Assembly (NCBI RefSeq): GCF_033110965.1
Contig: NZ_CP137003.1
Coordinates: 310,001-374,000 of the forward strand
Direction of reading: 5' to 3'
Length of the DNA stretch: 64,000 bases
Source of the DNA: Raineyella sp. LH-20
GTDB lineage: Bacteria > Actinomycetota > Actinomycetes > Propionibacteriales > Propionibacteriaceae
The position numbers and the translations under genes are program-made. The notes below the pieces were generated by a model that saw nothing but the letters and a program-made list of their open reading frames with translations, was not told where the DNA came from and made no database searches. How positions within the stretch are numbered: the stretch's first letter is position 1; each line of letters begins with the position of its first letter. This document shows, in pieces, positions 26,492-36,472 of the stretch.

Positions 26492-26899
26492 TCACCACAC
26501 GTAGGCGAGGACTTCCCCACCCACGCTCTTGGCCTTGGCCTCACGGTCGGTCAGCAGACCCTGCGAGGTGGAGATGATGGCGATGCCCAGGCCCCCGAGG
26601 ACCTTCGGCAGGTTGGTCGACTTGGCGTAGACCCGCAGACCCGGCTTGGAGATGCGGCGGACGCCGGCGATGGAACGCTCGCGCTCCTCGCCGTACTTCA
26701 GGGTCACGGTCAGGGTCTTGCCGACCTCGCCCTCGGCGGGCTCGGCGACCGCGTAGTCGGCGATGTAGCCCTCCTGCTTGAGGATCTCGGCGATGCCCGC
26801 CTTGATCTTCGAGTGGGGCATCGACGCCTCGTCGTGGTACGCCTGGTTGGCGTTACGCAGACGCGTCAGCATGTCTGCGATCGGATCGGTCATGCTCAT
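26492..26899 (-). CDS. rpsH: 30S ribosomal protein S8
   Basis: S8 binds 16S rRNA helix 21 and in E. coli represses the spc operon by binding its mRNA. The 135 residues start [23 protein letters not shown] and end with the conserved [27 protein letters not shown]. The first ATG (26899) is preferred over a second two codons on, because of the distance to GAGG upstream. A 162-bp gap with a strong hairpin separates it from rpsN, a possible control site. Confidence 0.98.
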   Translation of the reverse strand: MSMTDPIADMLTRLRNANQAYHDEASMPHSKIKAGIAEILKQEGYIADYAVAEPAEGEVGKTLTVTLKYGEERERSIAGVRRISKPGLRVYAKSTNLPKVLGGLGIAIISTSQGLLTDREAKAKSVGGEVLAYVW

Positions 26900-27007
26900 G
26901 GCTCAGGAAGCCTCTTTCTCACTGCGGTTTCCGGGACTGCGCCCCGGACCTGCGGCGTTGGAAGTTGAAAATCGTGGGTTGCGATGCGATGCGGGCCGGT
27001 GGCCCCA

Positions 27008-27055
27008 CGTACGCGGCGCCCGCCCGCTGGTCACAGCGGGAGCGCACCGCGTACG
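27008..27055 (-). promoter_or_regulatory. Long hairpin between rpsN and rpsH
   Basis: Two nested stems are visible: CGTACGCGG (27008-27016) with CCGCGTACG (27047-27055), and CCCGCT (27023-27028) with AGCGGG (27035-27040). It begins 6 bases after the rpsN stop codon in an otherwise tightly packed operon. It may be a regulatory or processing structure; no T-run follows. Confidence 0.55.
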
Positions 27056-27061
27056 CGCGGC

Positions 27062-27247
27062 TCACCAGGACGACTTGGTGACGCCGGGCAGCTCGCCCTT
27101 GTGCGCCATGTCCCGCAGGCACACGCGGCACAGGCCGAACTTGCGGTACACCGAGTGCGGCCGGCCGCACTTCTGGCAGCGGGTGTAGGCCCGGACGCCG
27201 AACTTCGGCTTGCGGGACTGCTTGACCTTAAGACCGGTCTTTGCCAT
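27062..27247 (-). CDS. rpsN: 30S ribosomal protein S14, zinc-binding type Z
   Basis: A 61-residue S14 of the short, zinc-dependent form: [20 protein letters not shown] supplies the four Cys ligands (CX2C-X12-CX2C). Many actinobacteria also carry a longer zinc-free S14 elsewhere for zinc limitation; none is in this window. It lies 7 bp after rplE. Confidence 0.97.
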   Translation of the reverse strand: MAKTGLKVKQSRKPKFGVRAYTRCQKCGRPHSVYRKFGLCRVCLRDMAHKGELPGVTKSSW

Positions 27248-27254
27248 CAGTCAC

Positions 27255-27884
27255 TCACTTCTTCCCACGGGAGTAGCGCGGGCCCTTGGCCTTGGCCTTG
27301 GCCTTCTTCGGGTTGTCGTTGAAGGGGAAGCCGAGCTGCTTGAGCAGCGCGCGGCCCTCTTCGTCGTTGGCCGCCGAGGTGACGACGGTGATGTCCATGC
27401 CACGGGTGCGGTCGATCTTGTCCTGATCGATCTCGTGGAACATCACCTGCTCGGTGAGACCGAAGGTGTAGTTGCCCTTGCCGTCGAACTGCCACTGGTT
27501 GAGCCCGCGGAAGTCGCGGATCCGGGGCAGCGCCAGGGTCAGCAGCCGGTCGAGGAACTCCCACATCCGGTCGCCCCGCAGGGTGACGTGGGCGCCGATC
27601 GCCTGGCCCTCGCGGAGCTTGAACTGGGCGATCGACTTGCGGGCGTTGGTGACCTGCGGCTTCTGACCGGTGATCGCGGTCAGGTCCTTGAGCGCACCGT
27701 CCATCACCTTCGAGTCACGGGCGGCGTCGCCGACACCCATGTTCACGGTGATCTTCACCAGCCCGGGGATCAGCATCGGGTTGGCGTAGTGGAACTGCTC
27801 CTGGAGCGCCGGGGCGATCTCCTCGCGGTACTTCGCCTTCAGCCGCGGCGCCACGACGGTGGACTCGGTAGCGGTCTGCGACAT
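27255..27884 (-). CDS. rplE: 50S ribosomal protein L5
   Basis: L5 binds 5S rRNA and forms bridge B1b with S13. The 209 residues include [63 protein letters not shown] and the ending [27 protein letters not shown] basic Lys-rich tail ([19 protein letters not shown]) of about 20 residues goes beyond the usual E. coli length. Confidence 0.98.
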   Translation of the reverse strand: MSQTATESTVVAPRLKAKYREEIAPALQEQFHYANPMLIPGLVKITVNMGVGDAARDSKVMDGALKDLTAITGQKPQVTNARKSIAQFKLREGQAIGAHVTLRGDRMWEFLDRLLTLALPRIRDFRGLNQWQFDGKGNYTFGLTEQVMFHEIDQDKIDRTRGMDITVVTSAANDEEGRALLKQLGFPFNDNPKKAKAKAKGPRYSRGKK

Positions 27885-28261
27885 CAGAACTCCTCCCCGG
27901 TCGCCTTGGCGATGCGGACGCTGCGGTAGGCCTCGTACGTCGAGCCGTCAGCGCGGGTCTTGGTGACCTTCTCGCGCTTGTGACCGACGCGGGTGACGAC
28001 CTCGACACCGTCCTTCTTCACGACGGGCTGCACGTTCGAGACGTGGATCGGCGCCTCGGACGACACGATGCCGCCCTTCTCGACCCGGCCGCCGGCCTGG
28101 CGGTCGGTCAGGTGGCGCTTGACGATGTTGACACCCTCGACGGTGACCCGCTCGCGGGCCGGGTCGACGGCGATGATCTCGCCGACGGTGCCCTTGTCCT
28201 TGCCGGAGATGACCTTGACGCGGTCACCCTTCTTGACGTTGAGCTTCTTCTGGGCTGCCAT
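27884..28261 (-). CDS. rplX: 50S ribosomal protein L24
   Basis: L24 starts 50S assembly near the tunnel exit. The 125 residues carry a KOW domain at the start ([26 protein letters not shown]) and the [29 protein letters not shown] segment. It overlaps rplE by one base (TGATG) and lies 1 bp after rplN. Confidence 0.97.
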   Translation of the reverse strand: MAAQKKLNVKKGDRVKVISGKDKGTVGEIIAVDPARERVTVEGVNIVKRHLTDRQAGGRVEKGGIVSSEAPIHVSNVQPVVKKDGVEVVTRVGHKREKVTKTRADGSTYEAYRSVRIAKATGEEF

Positions 28262-28262
28262 C

Positions 28263-28631
28263 TCAGATCACCTCCGGAGCGAGCGAGATGATGCGCATGA
28301 ACTTCTTGTCACGCAGCTCACGGCCGACCGGGCCGAAGATACGGGTGCCGCGGGGCTCCCCGTCGTTCTTCAGGATGACGGCGGCGTTCTCGTCGAACTT
28401 GATGTACGAGCCGTCGGGGCGACGGGTCTCCTTGACGGTACGGACCACGACGGCCTTGACGACCTCACCCTTCTTGACGTTCCCACCCGGGATGGCGTCC
28501 TTCACGGTGCAGACGATGGTGTCGCCGAGGCCGGCGTAGCGACGACCGGAGCCGCCGAGAACACGGATGCAAAGCAGCTCCTTCGCACCAGTGTTGTCGG
28601 CGACCTTCAGTCGCGACTCCTGCTGGATCAT
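28263..28631 (-). CDS. rplN: 50S ribosomal protein L14
   Basis: L14 forms intersubunit bridges with 16S rRNA. The 122 residues begin [27 protein letters not shown] and include [24 protein letters not shown] at the end, with no unusual features. It lies 64 bp after rpsQ. Confidence 0.98.
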   Translation of the reverse strand: MIQQESRLKVADNTGAKELLCIRVLGGSGRRYAGLGDTIVCTVKDAIPGGNVKKGEVVKAVVVRTVKETRRPDGSYIKFDENAAVILKNDGEPRGTRIFGPVGRELRDKKFMRIISLAPEVI

Positions 28632-28695
28632 CTTCTATCTCCTGGTTGTCCCACCGGTTCCCCCGTTGCCGAGGGCCTGGTGGAACTCGATGTGG

Positions 28696-28983
28696 TTACT
28701 TGGCCTTCTCGACGATCTCGACGAGGCGCCAACGCTTCGTACGCGAGGTGGGACGGGTCTCCATGATCCGAACGCGGTCACCGATGCCGGCCTCGTTGTT
28801 CTCGTCGTGGGCCTTGTATCGCGCGGTCTGACGCATCACCTTGCCGTAGAGGGAGTGCTTCTTGCGCTCCTCGACGGTCACGACGATGGTCTTCTGCATC
28901 TTGTCGCTGACGACGTAACCGGTCAGCACCTTGCGGCGACCGCGCTCAACGGCGTCGGCCGCGGTCTGGTTCTGGTCGCTCAT
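28696..28983 (-). CDS. rpsQ: 30S ribosomal protein S17
   Basis: An OB-fold protein binding the 16S 5' domain. The 95 residues include [45 protein letters not shown] and [28 protein letters not shown]. An N-terminal extension of about 13 residues precedes the core. Its start overlaps the rpmC stop by 4 bases. Confidence 0.97.
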   Translation of the reverse strand: MSDQNQTAADAVERGRRKVLTGYVVSDKMQKTIVVTVEERKKHSLYGKVMRQTARYKAHDENNEAGIGDRVRIMETRPTSRTKRWRLVEIVEKAK

Positions 28984-29273
28984 GCGTCTGCCTTCTCATC
29001 CTTCTCGGCTCGGTTCGTCGCAACGGCCTCATCGGCCGGGTCCGCCGCAGCCTGGTCCGGGTCGTCCACGATCCCGAGGTTGCGTTCCTGCAGCACCGTG
29101 TAGATCCGGGCGATGTCCTTGCGGACCTCGCGCAGCCGGCCCTGCGACTCGAGCTGGCCGGTCGCGTGCTGGAAGCGGAGGTTGAAGAGCTCCTTCTTCA
29201 GCTCCACGACCTTCTCGTTCAGGGCCTCGCGGCTCATCTGGCGCAGATCGGCTGCGCTGGTGGTCTTCGCCAT
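28980..29273 (-). CDS. rpmC: 50S ribosomal protein L29
   Basis: L29 is a coiled two-helix protein at the tunnel exit, docking site for nascent-chain factors. The core is [42 protein letters not shown]...[14 protein letters not shown] (about 66 residues). A further 30-residue acidic Ala/Asp/Glu tail makes it 97 residues, longer than the usual 65-80. Overlaps both neighbours. Confidence 0.97.
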   Translation of the reverse strand: MAKTTSAADLRQMSREALNEKVVELKKELFNLRFQHATGQLESQGRLREVRKDIARIYTVLQERNLGIVDDPDQAAADPADEAVATNRAEKDEKADA

Positions 29274-29692
29274 CAGTTCTCACCTGCCTCGCGCTTGATG
29301 AAGCGCGCCTTCATCGGGAGCTTGTGGATCGCCAGGCGCATGGCCTCGCGCGCCACCTCCTCCGGAACACCGGCGAGCTCGAACATCACGGCACCGGCCT
29401 TGACGTTCGCGATCCACCACTCCGGGGTGCCCTTGCCGGAACCCATGCGGGACTCGGCGGGGTGCTTGGTCATCGGACGGTCCGGGTAGATGTTGATCCA
29501 GACCTTGCCGCCACGCTTGATGTGACGGGTCATGGCGATACGAGCGGACTCGATCTGCCGGTTGGTGACGTAGGCGTTGGACAGGGCCTGGATGCCGTAG
29601 TCACCGAAGGCGAGCTCGGTGCCACCCTTGGCGGCGCCGGAGCGCCCCGGGTGGTGCTGCTTGCGGTACTTCACTCGACGGGGGATCAGCAT
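29273..29692 (-). CDS. rplP: 50S ribosomal protein L16
   Basis: L16 helps place tRNA in the A and P sites. The 139 residues begin [19 protein letters not shown] and contain the conserved [29 protein letters not shown] loop, whose Arg (in the MGSGKG region) is a hydroxylation site in E. coli. It lies 5 bp after rpsC. Confidence 0.98.
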   Translation of the reverse strand: MLIPRRVKYRKQHHPGRSGAAKGGTELAFGDYGIQALSNAYVTNRQIESARIAMTRHIKRGGKVWINIYPDRPMTKHPAESRMGSGKGTPEWWIANVKAGAVMFELAGVPEEVAREAMRLAIHKLPMKARFIKREAGEN

Positions 29693-29697
29693 GGCTA

Positions 29698-30510
29698 TCA
29701 GGCTCCTGCGTTCTCGGTCGCGGAGGCAGCCTCGCCCTGCGGGGCGTTGTGGGCTGCCGCAGCATCCTGGCGACGACGGCCACCGCGGTCGGGACGATCC
29801 CCACGGCCACGGCCACCGCGCGCCGGGCGCTGGCGCTGGTTGGCGTTCTGACGGGCGGCCTTCTGGGCGGCCCGCTCGGCGCGGGTCCCGGACACGTCAC
29901 CCTTGTAGATCCACACCTTCACACCGATCCGGCCGAAGGTCGTACGGGCCTCGTAGAAGCCGTAGTCGACATCGGCACGCAGGGTGTGCAGCGGCACGCG
30001 ACCCTCGCGGTAGAACTCCGAGCGGCTCATCTCGGCGCCGCCGAGACGACCGGAGCACTGGATCCGGATGCCCTTGGCACCGGCCCGCATGGCCGACTGC
30101 TGCGCCTTGCGCATCGCGCGGCGGAAGGCCACGCGGGCGCCGAGCTGCTCGGCCACGCCCTGGGCGACCAGCTGGGCATCGGTGTCGGGGTCCTTGACCT
30201 CGAGGATGTTCAGCTGCACCTGCTTGCCGGTCAGCTTCTCCAGCTGGCCACGGACGCGCTCCGCCTCGGCGCCGTTACGGCCGATGACGATGCCCGGACG
30301 GGCGGCGTACAGGTAGATGGTCACCCGCTCCGAACGACGCTCGATCTCCACATTGGAGATGCCGGCGCGCTCGAGGTTCGAGTGGATCCAGTCGCGGATC
30401 TTGGTGTCCTCGCCGACGAAATCGGCGTACTGCTTGTCGGCGTACCAGCGGCTCACGTGGTCGGTCGTGATACCGAGGCGGAAGCCGTTCGGGTTGATCT
30501 TCTGACCCAT
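29698..30510 (-). CDS. rpsC: 30S ribosomal protein S3
   Basis: S3 lines the mRNA entry and has helicase activity with S4 and S5. The 270 residues have the start [24 protein letters not shown], a KH domain with the GXXG loop in [17 protein letters not shown], and the C-terminal domain [26 protein letters not shown]-like region. An extra C-terminal tail of about 55 residues is Arg/Gly-rich ([18 protein letters not shown]) and then Ala-rich, a frequent actinobacterial extension. Confidence 0.98.
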   Translation of the reverse strand: MGQKINPNGFRLGITTDHVSRWYADKQYADFVGEDTKIRDWIHSNLERAGISNVEIERRSERVTIYLYAARPGIVIGRNGAEAERVRGQLEKLTGKQVQLNILEVKDPDTDAQLVAQGVAEQLGARVAFRRAMRKAQQSAMRAGAKGIRIQCSGRLGGAEMSRSEFYREGRVPLHTLRADVDYGFYEARTTFGRIGVKVWIYKGDVSGTRAERAAQKAARQNANQRQRPARGGRGRGDRPDRGGRRRQDAAAAHNAPQGEAASATENAGA

Positions 30511-30512
30511 GC

Positions 30513-30935
30513 TCAGGCCTCCTTCTTCTGCGACTCGGTGGCCTTCGAGCGGGGCTCGACGACAACGGTGATGTGGCTGGAACGCTTCAGGATGCGGCTG
30601 GCCGACCCCTTGGCCCGGGGACGGATCCGACGCATCGTCATGCCCTCGTCGACGAACGCCTGGGAGATGTACAGGTCGTTGCGACGCAGGCCGTCGGTGT
30701 TCTCCGCGTTGGCGGCGGCCGAGGCCACCACCTTGAAGACCGGCTGGGCGGCCGCCTGCGGGGCGAACTTCAGGGTGTCCAGGGCGGTGTCGACGTCCAT
30801 GCCGCGGACCATGTCCACCACGCGGCGGACCTTCTGCGCGGACATCCGCACCTGCTTCGCGATCGCGTAGTTACCGGGGCGATCGCCGAGCAGGGCCGCG
30901 CGACGGCTCGGCCGTGCCTTGTCAGTGTTGCTCAT
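30513..30935 (-). CDS. rplV: 50S ribosomal protein L22
   Basis: L22's beta-hairpin lines the exit tunnel next to the macrolide site. The 140 residues include [61 protein letters not shown] and the hairpin [27 protein letters not shown], intact by eye. A 14-residue N-terminal extension ([14 protein letters not shown]) is present. 2 bp before rpsC. Confidence 0.98.
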   Translation of the reverse strand: MSNTDKARPSRRAALLGDRPGNYAIAKQVRMSAQKVRRVVDMVRGMDVDTALDTLKFAPQAAAQPVFKVVASAAANAENTDGLRRNDLYISQAFVDEGMTMRRIRPRAKGSASRILKRSSHITVVVEPRSKATESQKKEA

Positions 30936-30956
30936 TGGCTCTCAACTTCCTCGGTC

Positions 30957-31238
30957 TCAGCGACGACGCGACTTGCGGTCGTCCTTGATGTGGCCCTTGA
31001 ACGTACGGGTGGGCGCGAACTCACCCAGCTTGTGGCCGACCATGGCGTCGGTGATGAACACCGGCACGTGCTTACGACCGTCGTGCACCGCGATGGTGTG
31101 CCCGATCATGTCCGGCAGGATCATCGAGCGGCGCGACCAGGTCTTGATGACGGTCTTGGTGCCCTTCTCGTTCTGCGCGTCCACCTTCTTCCACAGGTGG
31201 TCGTCGACGAAGGGGCCCTTCTTCAGACTGCGAGGCAT
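30957..31238 (-). CDS. rpsS: 30S ribosomal protein S19
   Basis: A 93-residue small-subunit head protein that works with S13. Starts [38 protein letters not shown] and includes [39 protein letters not shown], all standard. 21 bp from both neighbours. Confidence 0.98.
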   Translation of the reverse strand: MPRSLKKGPFVDDHLWKKVDAQNEKGTKTVIKTWSRRSMILPDMIGHTIAVHDGRKHVPVFITDAMVGHKLGEFAPTRTFKGHIKDDRKSRRR

Positions 31239-31259
31239 GTTCTACCTTCCCTTCCTCGA

Positions 31260-32096
<837 letters not shown>

Positions 32097-32130
32097 AGGA
32101 TGCGTTCCTTGTCTCAGCGAGGAGCCCCGG

Positions 32131-32442
32131 TCAGTCGACCGAGCCTCCGAAGATGTCGATGCGCTGGCCGTCGGCGACCGTGACGATCGCACGCTTGGTG
32201 TCGGGGCGCTTGCCGGTGCCGAACTTGGTCCGACGGGTCTTGCCCTGACGGTTGATCGTGTTCACCGCGGTGACCTTGACCCCGAAGACCTTCTCCACCG
32301 CGATCTTGATCTCGGTCTTGTTGGCGTCCGGCTCGACCAGGAAGGTGTACTTGTTCTGGTCGATCAGGCTGTAGCTCTTTTCGGAGACGACCGGGGCGAT
32401 CAGCACGTCGTGGTGCACCCGGATCTTCAGCGGCTCGTTCAC
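32131..32442 (-). CDS. rplW: 50S ribosomal protein L23
   Basis: L23 docks trigger factor and SRP at the tunnel exit. The 103 residues have [55 protein letters not shown] followed by [25 protein letters not shown]. Its start overlaps the rplD stop by 4 bases. Confidence 0.98.
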   Translation of the reverse strand: MNEPLKIRVHHDVLIAPVVSEKSYSLIDQNKYTFLVEPDANKTEIKIAVEKVFGVKVTAVNTINRQGKTRRTKFGTGKRPDTKRAIVTVADGQRIDIFGGSVD

Positions 32443-33110
32443 TTCTGCTCCTCCTCGACCTGAGCGGTCTCCGGCTCGGCACCACGGGTGCCGACGAAGG
32501 CTTCCAGGGCGGCCGTGGTGAACACCACGTCGTCAGCGTTCAGCACGTCGTACGCGTTCAGCTGGTCGGGGACCAGCAGGTGCACGCCGACGGCGTTGCG
32601 CAGGCTCAGCCGGGTGATCTCCTCGTCGCGGGTGACCACGACGAGCACCTTGCGGGCCTCCGACACGGTGGCCAGGGACGCCACGGCGGTCTTGGTGGAC
32701 GGCTTCTCGGCCACCCCCAGGCCGGTCACGACGCGCAGGTTGCCGTCGCGGAAGCGGTCGGTCAGCGAGCCGTAGAGCGCGGCCGCGATCATCTTCTTCG
32801 GGGTCCGCTGGGCGTACGAGCGCGGCTGCGGGCCGTGCACGACGCCACCGCCGGTCCACTGGGGAGCGCGGATCGAGCCCTGACGGGCGCGGCCGGTGCC
32901 CTTCTGGCGCCACGGCTTCTTGCCGCCGCCGGCGACCTCACCGCGGGTCTTGACCTTGTGGGTGCCCTGACGGGCAGCGGCCAGCTGGGCGGTCACGACC
33001 TGGTGGATCAGCGCGATGTTCGGCTCGACGTCGAAGATCTCGGCGGGGAGATCAGCGGTGCCGGCCTTCTTGCCCTGGGCGTCCAGGACGTCGATGGTCA
33101 GGGTGCTCAT
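32439..33110 (-). CDS. rplD: 50S ribosomal protein L4
   Basis: L4's long loop reaches the exit tunnel; in E. coli L4 also represses the S10 operon. The 223 residues include the loop [35 protein letters not shown], intact by eye, and the globular domain. Starts 4 bases inside the end of rplC (ATGA). Confidence 0.98.
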   Translation of the reverse strand: MSTLTIDVLDAQGKKAGTADLPAEIFDVEPNIALIHQVVTAQLAAARQGTHKVKTRGEVAGGGKKPWRQKGTGRARQGSIRAPQWTGGGVVHGPQPRSYAQRTPKKMIAAALYGSLTDRFRDGNLRVVTGLGVAEKPSTKTAVASLATVSEARKVLVVVTRDEEITRLSLRNAVGVHLLVPDQLNAYDVLNADDVVFTTAALEAFVGTRGAEPETAQVEEEQK

Positions 33111-33778
33111 GCGGCCTTCCCTTCCTTGGCAGCCTTCTTGTTGGCGCTGCGGAGGACGACCAGGCCACCCTTGGTGCCGGGGATGGCGCCCTTGACCAGG
33201 ATGAGGCCCTTCTCGACGTCGACAGCGTGGACCGTGAGGTTCTGCACGGTCTGCTTGTCCACACCCATCCGACCGGCCATCCGCAGACCGCGGAAGACAC
33301 GCCCCGGGGTGGAGCAGCCGCCGATGGAACCCGGCGAGCGGTGCTTGCGGTGGACACCGTGTCCGGCGCCCAGACCCTTGAAGCCGTGCCGCTTCATGAC
33401 ACCGGCGGTGCCGTGGCCCCGGGTGATGCCGGTGACGTCGACGTACTCACCGTCGGCGAACACGTCGGCGAGCAGCTCCTGGCCGACCGCGTACTCGGCG
33501 GCGTCGGTGGTCCGCAGCTCCATCAGGTGCCGGCGCGGCGTCACACCGGCCTTCTCGAAGTGCCCGGCCATCGGCTTGGTGACCTTGGTGGGCTTGACCG
33601 CGCCGAACCCGAGCTGGACGGCGGAGTAGCCGTCGGCCTCGGGGGTGCGGACCTGGGTCACCACACAGGGACCGGCCTGGATGACGGTCACCGGGACGAT
33701 CTTGTTGTCGGCGTCCCAGACCTGGGTCATGCCGAGCTTGGTGCCCAGCAGCCCCTTCACCTTGCGTTCAGTGCTCAT
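33107..33778 (-). CDS. rplC: 50S ribosomal protein L3
   Basis: L3 nucleates 50S assembly near the peptidyl-transferase centre. The 223 residues start [22 protein letters not shown] and include [52 protein letters not shown], the loop that approaches the active site. A Lys-rich ending. 14 bp after rpsJ. Confidence 0.98.
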   Translation of the reverse strand: MSTERKVKGLLGTKLGMTQVWDADNKIVPVTVIQAGPCVVTQVRTPEADGYSAVQLGFGAVKPTKVTKPMAGHFEKAGVTPRRHLMELRTTDAAEYAVGQELLADVFADGEYVDVTGITRGHGTAGVMKRHGFKGLGAGHGVHRKHRSPGSIGGCSTPGRVFRGLRMAGRMGVDKQTVQNLTVHAVDVEKGLILVKGAIPGTKGGLVVLRSANKKAAKEGKAA

Positions 33779-33792
33779 GATTCAGACGTCCC

Positions 33793-34101
33793 TCAGAGCT
33801 TGATCTCGATGTCGACACCGGCGGGCAGGTCGAGGCGCATGAGCGAGTCGACCGTCTTCGGCGTCGGATCGATGATGTCGATGAGCCGCTTGTGCGTACG
33901 CATCTCGAAGTGCTCGCGGCTGTCCTTGTACTTGTGCGGCGAACGGATCACACAGAACACGTTCTTCTCCGTGGGCAGCGGCACCGGGCCGGCAACCTGG
34001 GCACCAGTCCGCGTCACCGTGTCGACGATCTTGCGCGCCGAGGAGTCGATGACCTCGTGGTCATAGGCCTTCAGCCTGATGCGGATCTTTTGTCCCGCCA
34101 C
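33793..34101 (-). CDS. rpsJ: 30S ribosomal protein S10 (NusE)
   Basis: S10 belongs to the 30S head and doubles as NusE in transcription antitermination. The 102 residues run [76 protein letters not shown], of standard length. It is the first gene of the S10-spc operon; tuf, normally just upstream, is 17 kb away. Confidence 0.98.
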   Translation of the reverse strand: MAGQKIRIRLKAYDHEVIDSSARKIVDTVTRTGAQVAGPVPLPTEKNVFCVIRSPHKYKDSREHFEMRTHKRLIDIIDPTPKTVDSLMRLDLPAGVDIEIKL

Positions 34102-34660
34102 AGTTCGTCCTTCTTCTCGTGCTTCGGCGGCCGCTCGGGTGAGCAGTACCGGTCTCCGTCACTCCCCGCCCAGCCTGATCGAAAGACCCGCACGATCACG
34201 ACGATCGAGCGGCCCACGCGGTCGGGCGTGTCGCGCATCCGGGACAGAACAGGACCCAAGTCTCCCCTGGTTCCTGATGCGTGTCCCGGGTCTGACGCCT
34301 CGTGCTCCGGGAGTCGATGCTGCGCATCACCAGATGCCGGCATCCCCGGAGCCCGAGCCGCACCCGCGAACGCGGCGGCCGGACAGCGCATGCCATCACC
34401 CATTACCCTGGGCCCCTCGTACGGGACCGACTCCCACCTCACCCGCCGGACGAACCGGTCGGCGACTCTGCGTGGAGACCCTATGGAATGTAGATGACAC
34501 CTGCTGCCCTGTCGGAGCAACCCCACTATGTTGTCATCTCTTGCCGGATCCGGCAAATTGTGCCGGCGGGCAGGACCAGCCGACGCCGCCGAGCGCGCGG
34601 TCGGGCGGGACCCACGGACGGCGTCGGGCGCGCCACCGTCGCCAGGATAGGGTCGACATC
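34102..34660. promoter_or_regulatory. 559-bp divergent intergenic region between rpsJ and serB
   Basis: The S10 operon leader and promoter must lie here. A perfect 16-bp palindrome, TTGCCGGATCCGGCAA, stands at 34541-34556, and GATGACA/TGTCATC form a wide inverted pair (34493-34499 and 34532-34538). I cannot point to one convincing -35/-10 pair for either strand. Open frames crossing the region on both strands have no family character. Confidence 0.5.
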
Positions 34661-35533
34661 GTGCAGCAGCGCCCCTCCGTGCCCCAGCGTCTGGCCCTGG
34701 TCAGCGACGCCGAGATCCCCGCGGACGCCGTGGCGGCGGCACGGGCCCTGTTCCCCGGCCCCAGCGGCGTACGTCACCGCACGGAGGCCGCCTGGCAGGC
34801 GGTCTACCTCGAGGGCGAGGCCCCGGCCCCGATCGACGTCCGCCCGGTCACCACCCGCTACGACCTGTCCGGCGCGGTCGTCCACGGCCCGCTGCTGGAC
34901 GGCCCGCACCTGGTGGTGATGGACGTCGACTCGACCTTCATCACCAGCGAAGTGATCGAGGAGATCGCCGAGGCCGCCGGATCGCGCGACGAGGTGGCCC
35001 GGGTGACCGAGCAGGCGATGCGTGGCGAGATCGACTTCGCCGAGAGCCTCGCCGCCCGGGTGGCTACCCTGGCCGGAGTGCCGGCCACCGTGCTCACCGA
35101 TGTCGCGGCCCGGGTGCACTACACCCCCGGTGCCGAACAGCTGGTCCGTACGGTGCAGGGCCGCGGCGGACACGTCGGACTGGTCTCCGGCGGCTTCATC
35201 GAGATCGTCGCCCCGCTCGCCGCTCGGCTTGACATCGACCTCGTCCGGGCGAACCGGCTCGAGGTCGACGCGGACGGCCGACTCACCGGTCGCACCGTCG
35301 GTGAGGTGGTCGACCGCCGGGTCAAGGAGCGCGAGCTCGGGGCGTACGCCGCCGCGGTCGGCGCCGACCCGCAGCGTACGGTCGCGATGGGTGACGGCGC
35401 CAACGACCTGGCGATGATCTCCGCCGCGGCGCTCGGGGTGGCCTTCTGCGCCAAGCCGGTCGTCCGGGCGCAGGCCCCGGCCCAGATCACCTTCCACCGC
35501 CTGGACGCTCTGTGCGGCCTGCTGGACATCTGA
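34661..35533 (+). CDS. serB: Phosphoserine phosphatase SerB
   Basis: SerB removes phosphate from phosphoserine in the last step of serine synthesis. The GTG at 34661 gives 290 residues. HAD motifs are DVDSTFI with Asp88 as nucleophile and Asp90 as general acid, VSGGFIEIV with Ser as motif II, the Lys of RRVKERE, and AMGDGANDLAM as the metal-binding motif. Residues 1-80 form a partial ACT-like N-terminal domain, as in other actinobacteria. Beginning of the accessory block; it ends at an 11-bp inverted repeat that could terminate transcription. Confidence 0.92.
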   Translation: MQQRPSVPQRLALVSDAEIPADAVAAARALFPGPSGVRHRTEAAWQAVYLEGEAPAPIDVRPVTTRYDLSGAVVHGPLLDGPHLVVMDVDSTFITSEVIEEIAEAAGSRDEVARVTEQAMRGEIDFAESLAARVATLAGVPATVLTDVAARVHYTPGAEQLVRTVQGRGGHVGLVSGGFIEIVAPLAARLDIDLVRANRLEVDADGRLTGRTVGEVVDRRVKERELGAYAAAVGADPQRTVAMGDGANDLAMISAAALGVAFCAKPVVRAQAPAQITFHRLDALCGLLDI

Positions 35534-35585
35534 TCTGCTGGACAGCTGACCCGCCGGACAGCTGACCCGCTGGACAGCAGATCAG
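35530..35585 (+). terminator. Inverted repeat after serB containing a 15-bp tandem repeat
   Basis: CTGATCTGCTG (35530-35540) pairs with CAGCAGATCAG (35575-35585). The loop holds near-repeats of GGACAGCTGACCCG(C/T). It begins at the serB stop codon, so it may be a terminator, though the loop is long. Confidence 0.5.
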
Positions 35586-35651
35586 GACAGACGCTGTGTT
35601 TGTGACCCCGACCACGCGACACCGGACGGTCACACGGCCTAGAGTCCCCTC

Positions 35652-36308
35652 ATGGAAGCAGTGCCGTACGACGCCATCATCCTGGCCGGTGGCCGGGCAC
35701 GCCGTCTCGACGGCATCTCCAAGCCCGACCTGAAGCTGGCCGGCAGCCGGCTGCTGGACCACTCGTTGGCGGCCACCGCTCCTGCCCGGCGACGCGTGGT
35801 GGTCGGCCCGCCGTCGCTGCGGATCCCCCCCACCGTGCTGCACACCCAGGAGTGTCCGGCGCACGGCGGCCCGGTGGCGGGCATCGACGCCGGCCTCCAC
35901 GCGCTGGACCGGCACCGACGACGGACCTCCACGGACCGACTCGTTCTCGTCCTGGCTTGTGACATCCCACACGTCGCGACCGCTGTACCGCGTCTCCTGG
36001 CGGCCTGTCTGTCCCCCGCGTCCGGTCCGCTCGACGGGGCCTATCTGATCGACGCCGACGGCCGGGCCCAGTGGCTGGCGGGGGTCTACCGGTCGGGCGC
36101 GCTGCGGCGGGCACTCGACCGGCTCGCCGCCGACGGCGGTGTCCGCGATGCCTCGGTCCGCCGGCTCACGGCACCCCTGGACCTCCTGCCGGTGCCGGTC
36201 GAGGGCACCGAAGCAGCGGATGTCGACACCTGGGCCGACCACGCCCACCTCGAGTCCGTGATGACCGCCGGATCCTCGATCCTGACGGCCCCACCCCGGG
36301 AGCACTGA
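35652..36308 (+). CDS. mobA: Molybdenum cofactor guanylyltransferase, MobA-like
   Basis: MobA links GMP to molybdopterin to form the bis-MGD cofactor that NarG needs. The 218-residue protein shows the nucleotidyltransferase loop ILAGGRARRLDGISKPDL (about 10-27), a variant of LAGGxSxRMGxDK in which Ser-Lys replaces Asp-Lys, and VLVLACDIPHV for the metal-binding Asp. Upstream of narK by 164 bp on the same strand, which supports a role in nitrate reductase cofactor assembly. The family also includes IspD- and CTP-type relatives; MobA is the best fit by context. Confidence 0.82.
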   Translation: MEAVPYDAIILAGGRARRLDGISKPDLKLAGSRLLDHSLAATAPARRRVVVGPPSLRIPPTVLHTQECPAHGGPVAGIDAGLHALDRHRRRTSTDRLVLVLACDIPHVATAVPRLLAACLSPASGPLDGAYLIDADGRAQWLAGVYRSGALRRALDRLAADGGVRDASVRRLTAPLDLLPVPVEGTEAADVDTWADHAHLESVMTAGSSILTAPPREH

Positions 36309-36340
36309 CCCCGACGTCCCCCGTCCGCCCGACCCCCTGA

Positions 36341-36390
36341 CGCAGATCACACAATAAATTCGGTTTTCCGCTGGAAAATAGGTCGCGTTT
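36341..36390 (+). promoter_or_regulatory. AT-rich narK upstream region with 6-3-6 inverted repeat
   Basis: This 50-bp island is AT-rich in GC-rich surroundings. It contains GATCACACAATAAATTC and then TTTTCC-GCT-GGAAAA (36364-36378), a perfect inverted repeat. It lies 95 bp before the narK ATG. Regulation of nar genes by oxygen and nitrate is known in many bacteria, but this repeat is not the classical FNR site TTGAT-N4-ATCAA. Confidence 0.55.
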
Positions 36391-36472
36391 CCACCACGAT
36401 GACCGGTAGGTGCCCCCGGCACCTACCACAGCACCCACACCGCATTTATCAGCACCAAGCGTGAGGACACCC

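Noticed and set aside
34071-34556. Small gene on the minus strand upstream of rpsJ
   Set aside because: Overlaps the start of rpsJ and the promoter region, and the translation has no family features.
36364-36378. Classical FNR or NarL site before narK
   Set aside because: TTTTCC-GCT-GGAAAA does not fit TTGAT-N4-ATCAA, so I report only an unassigned inverted repeat.
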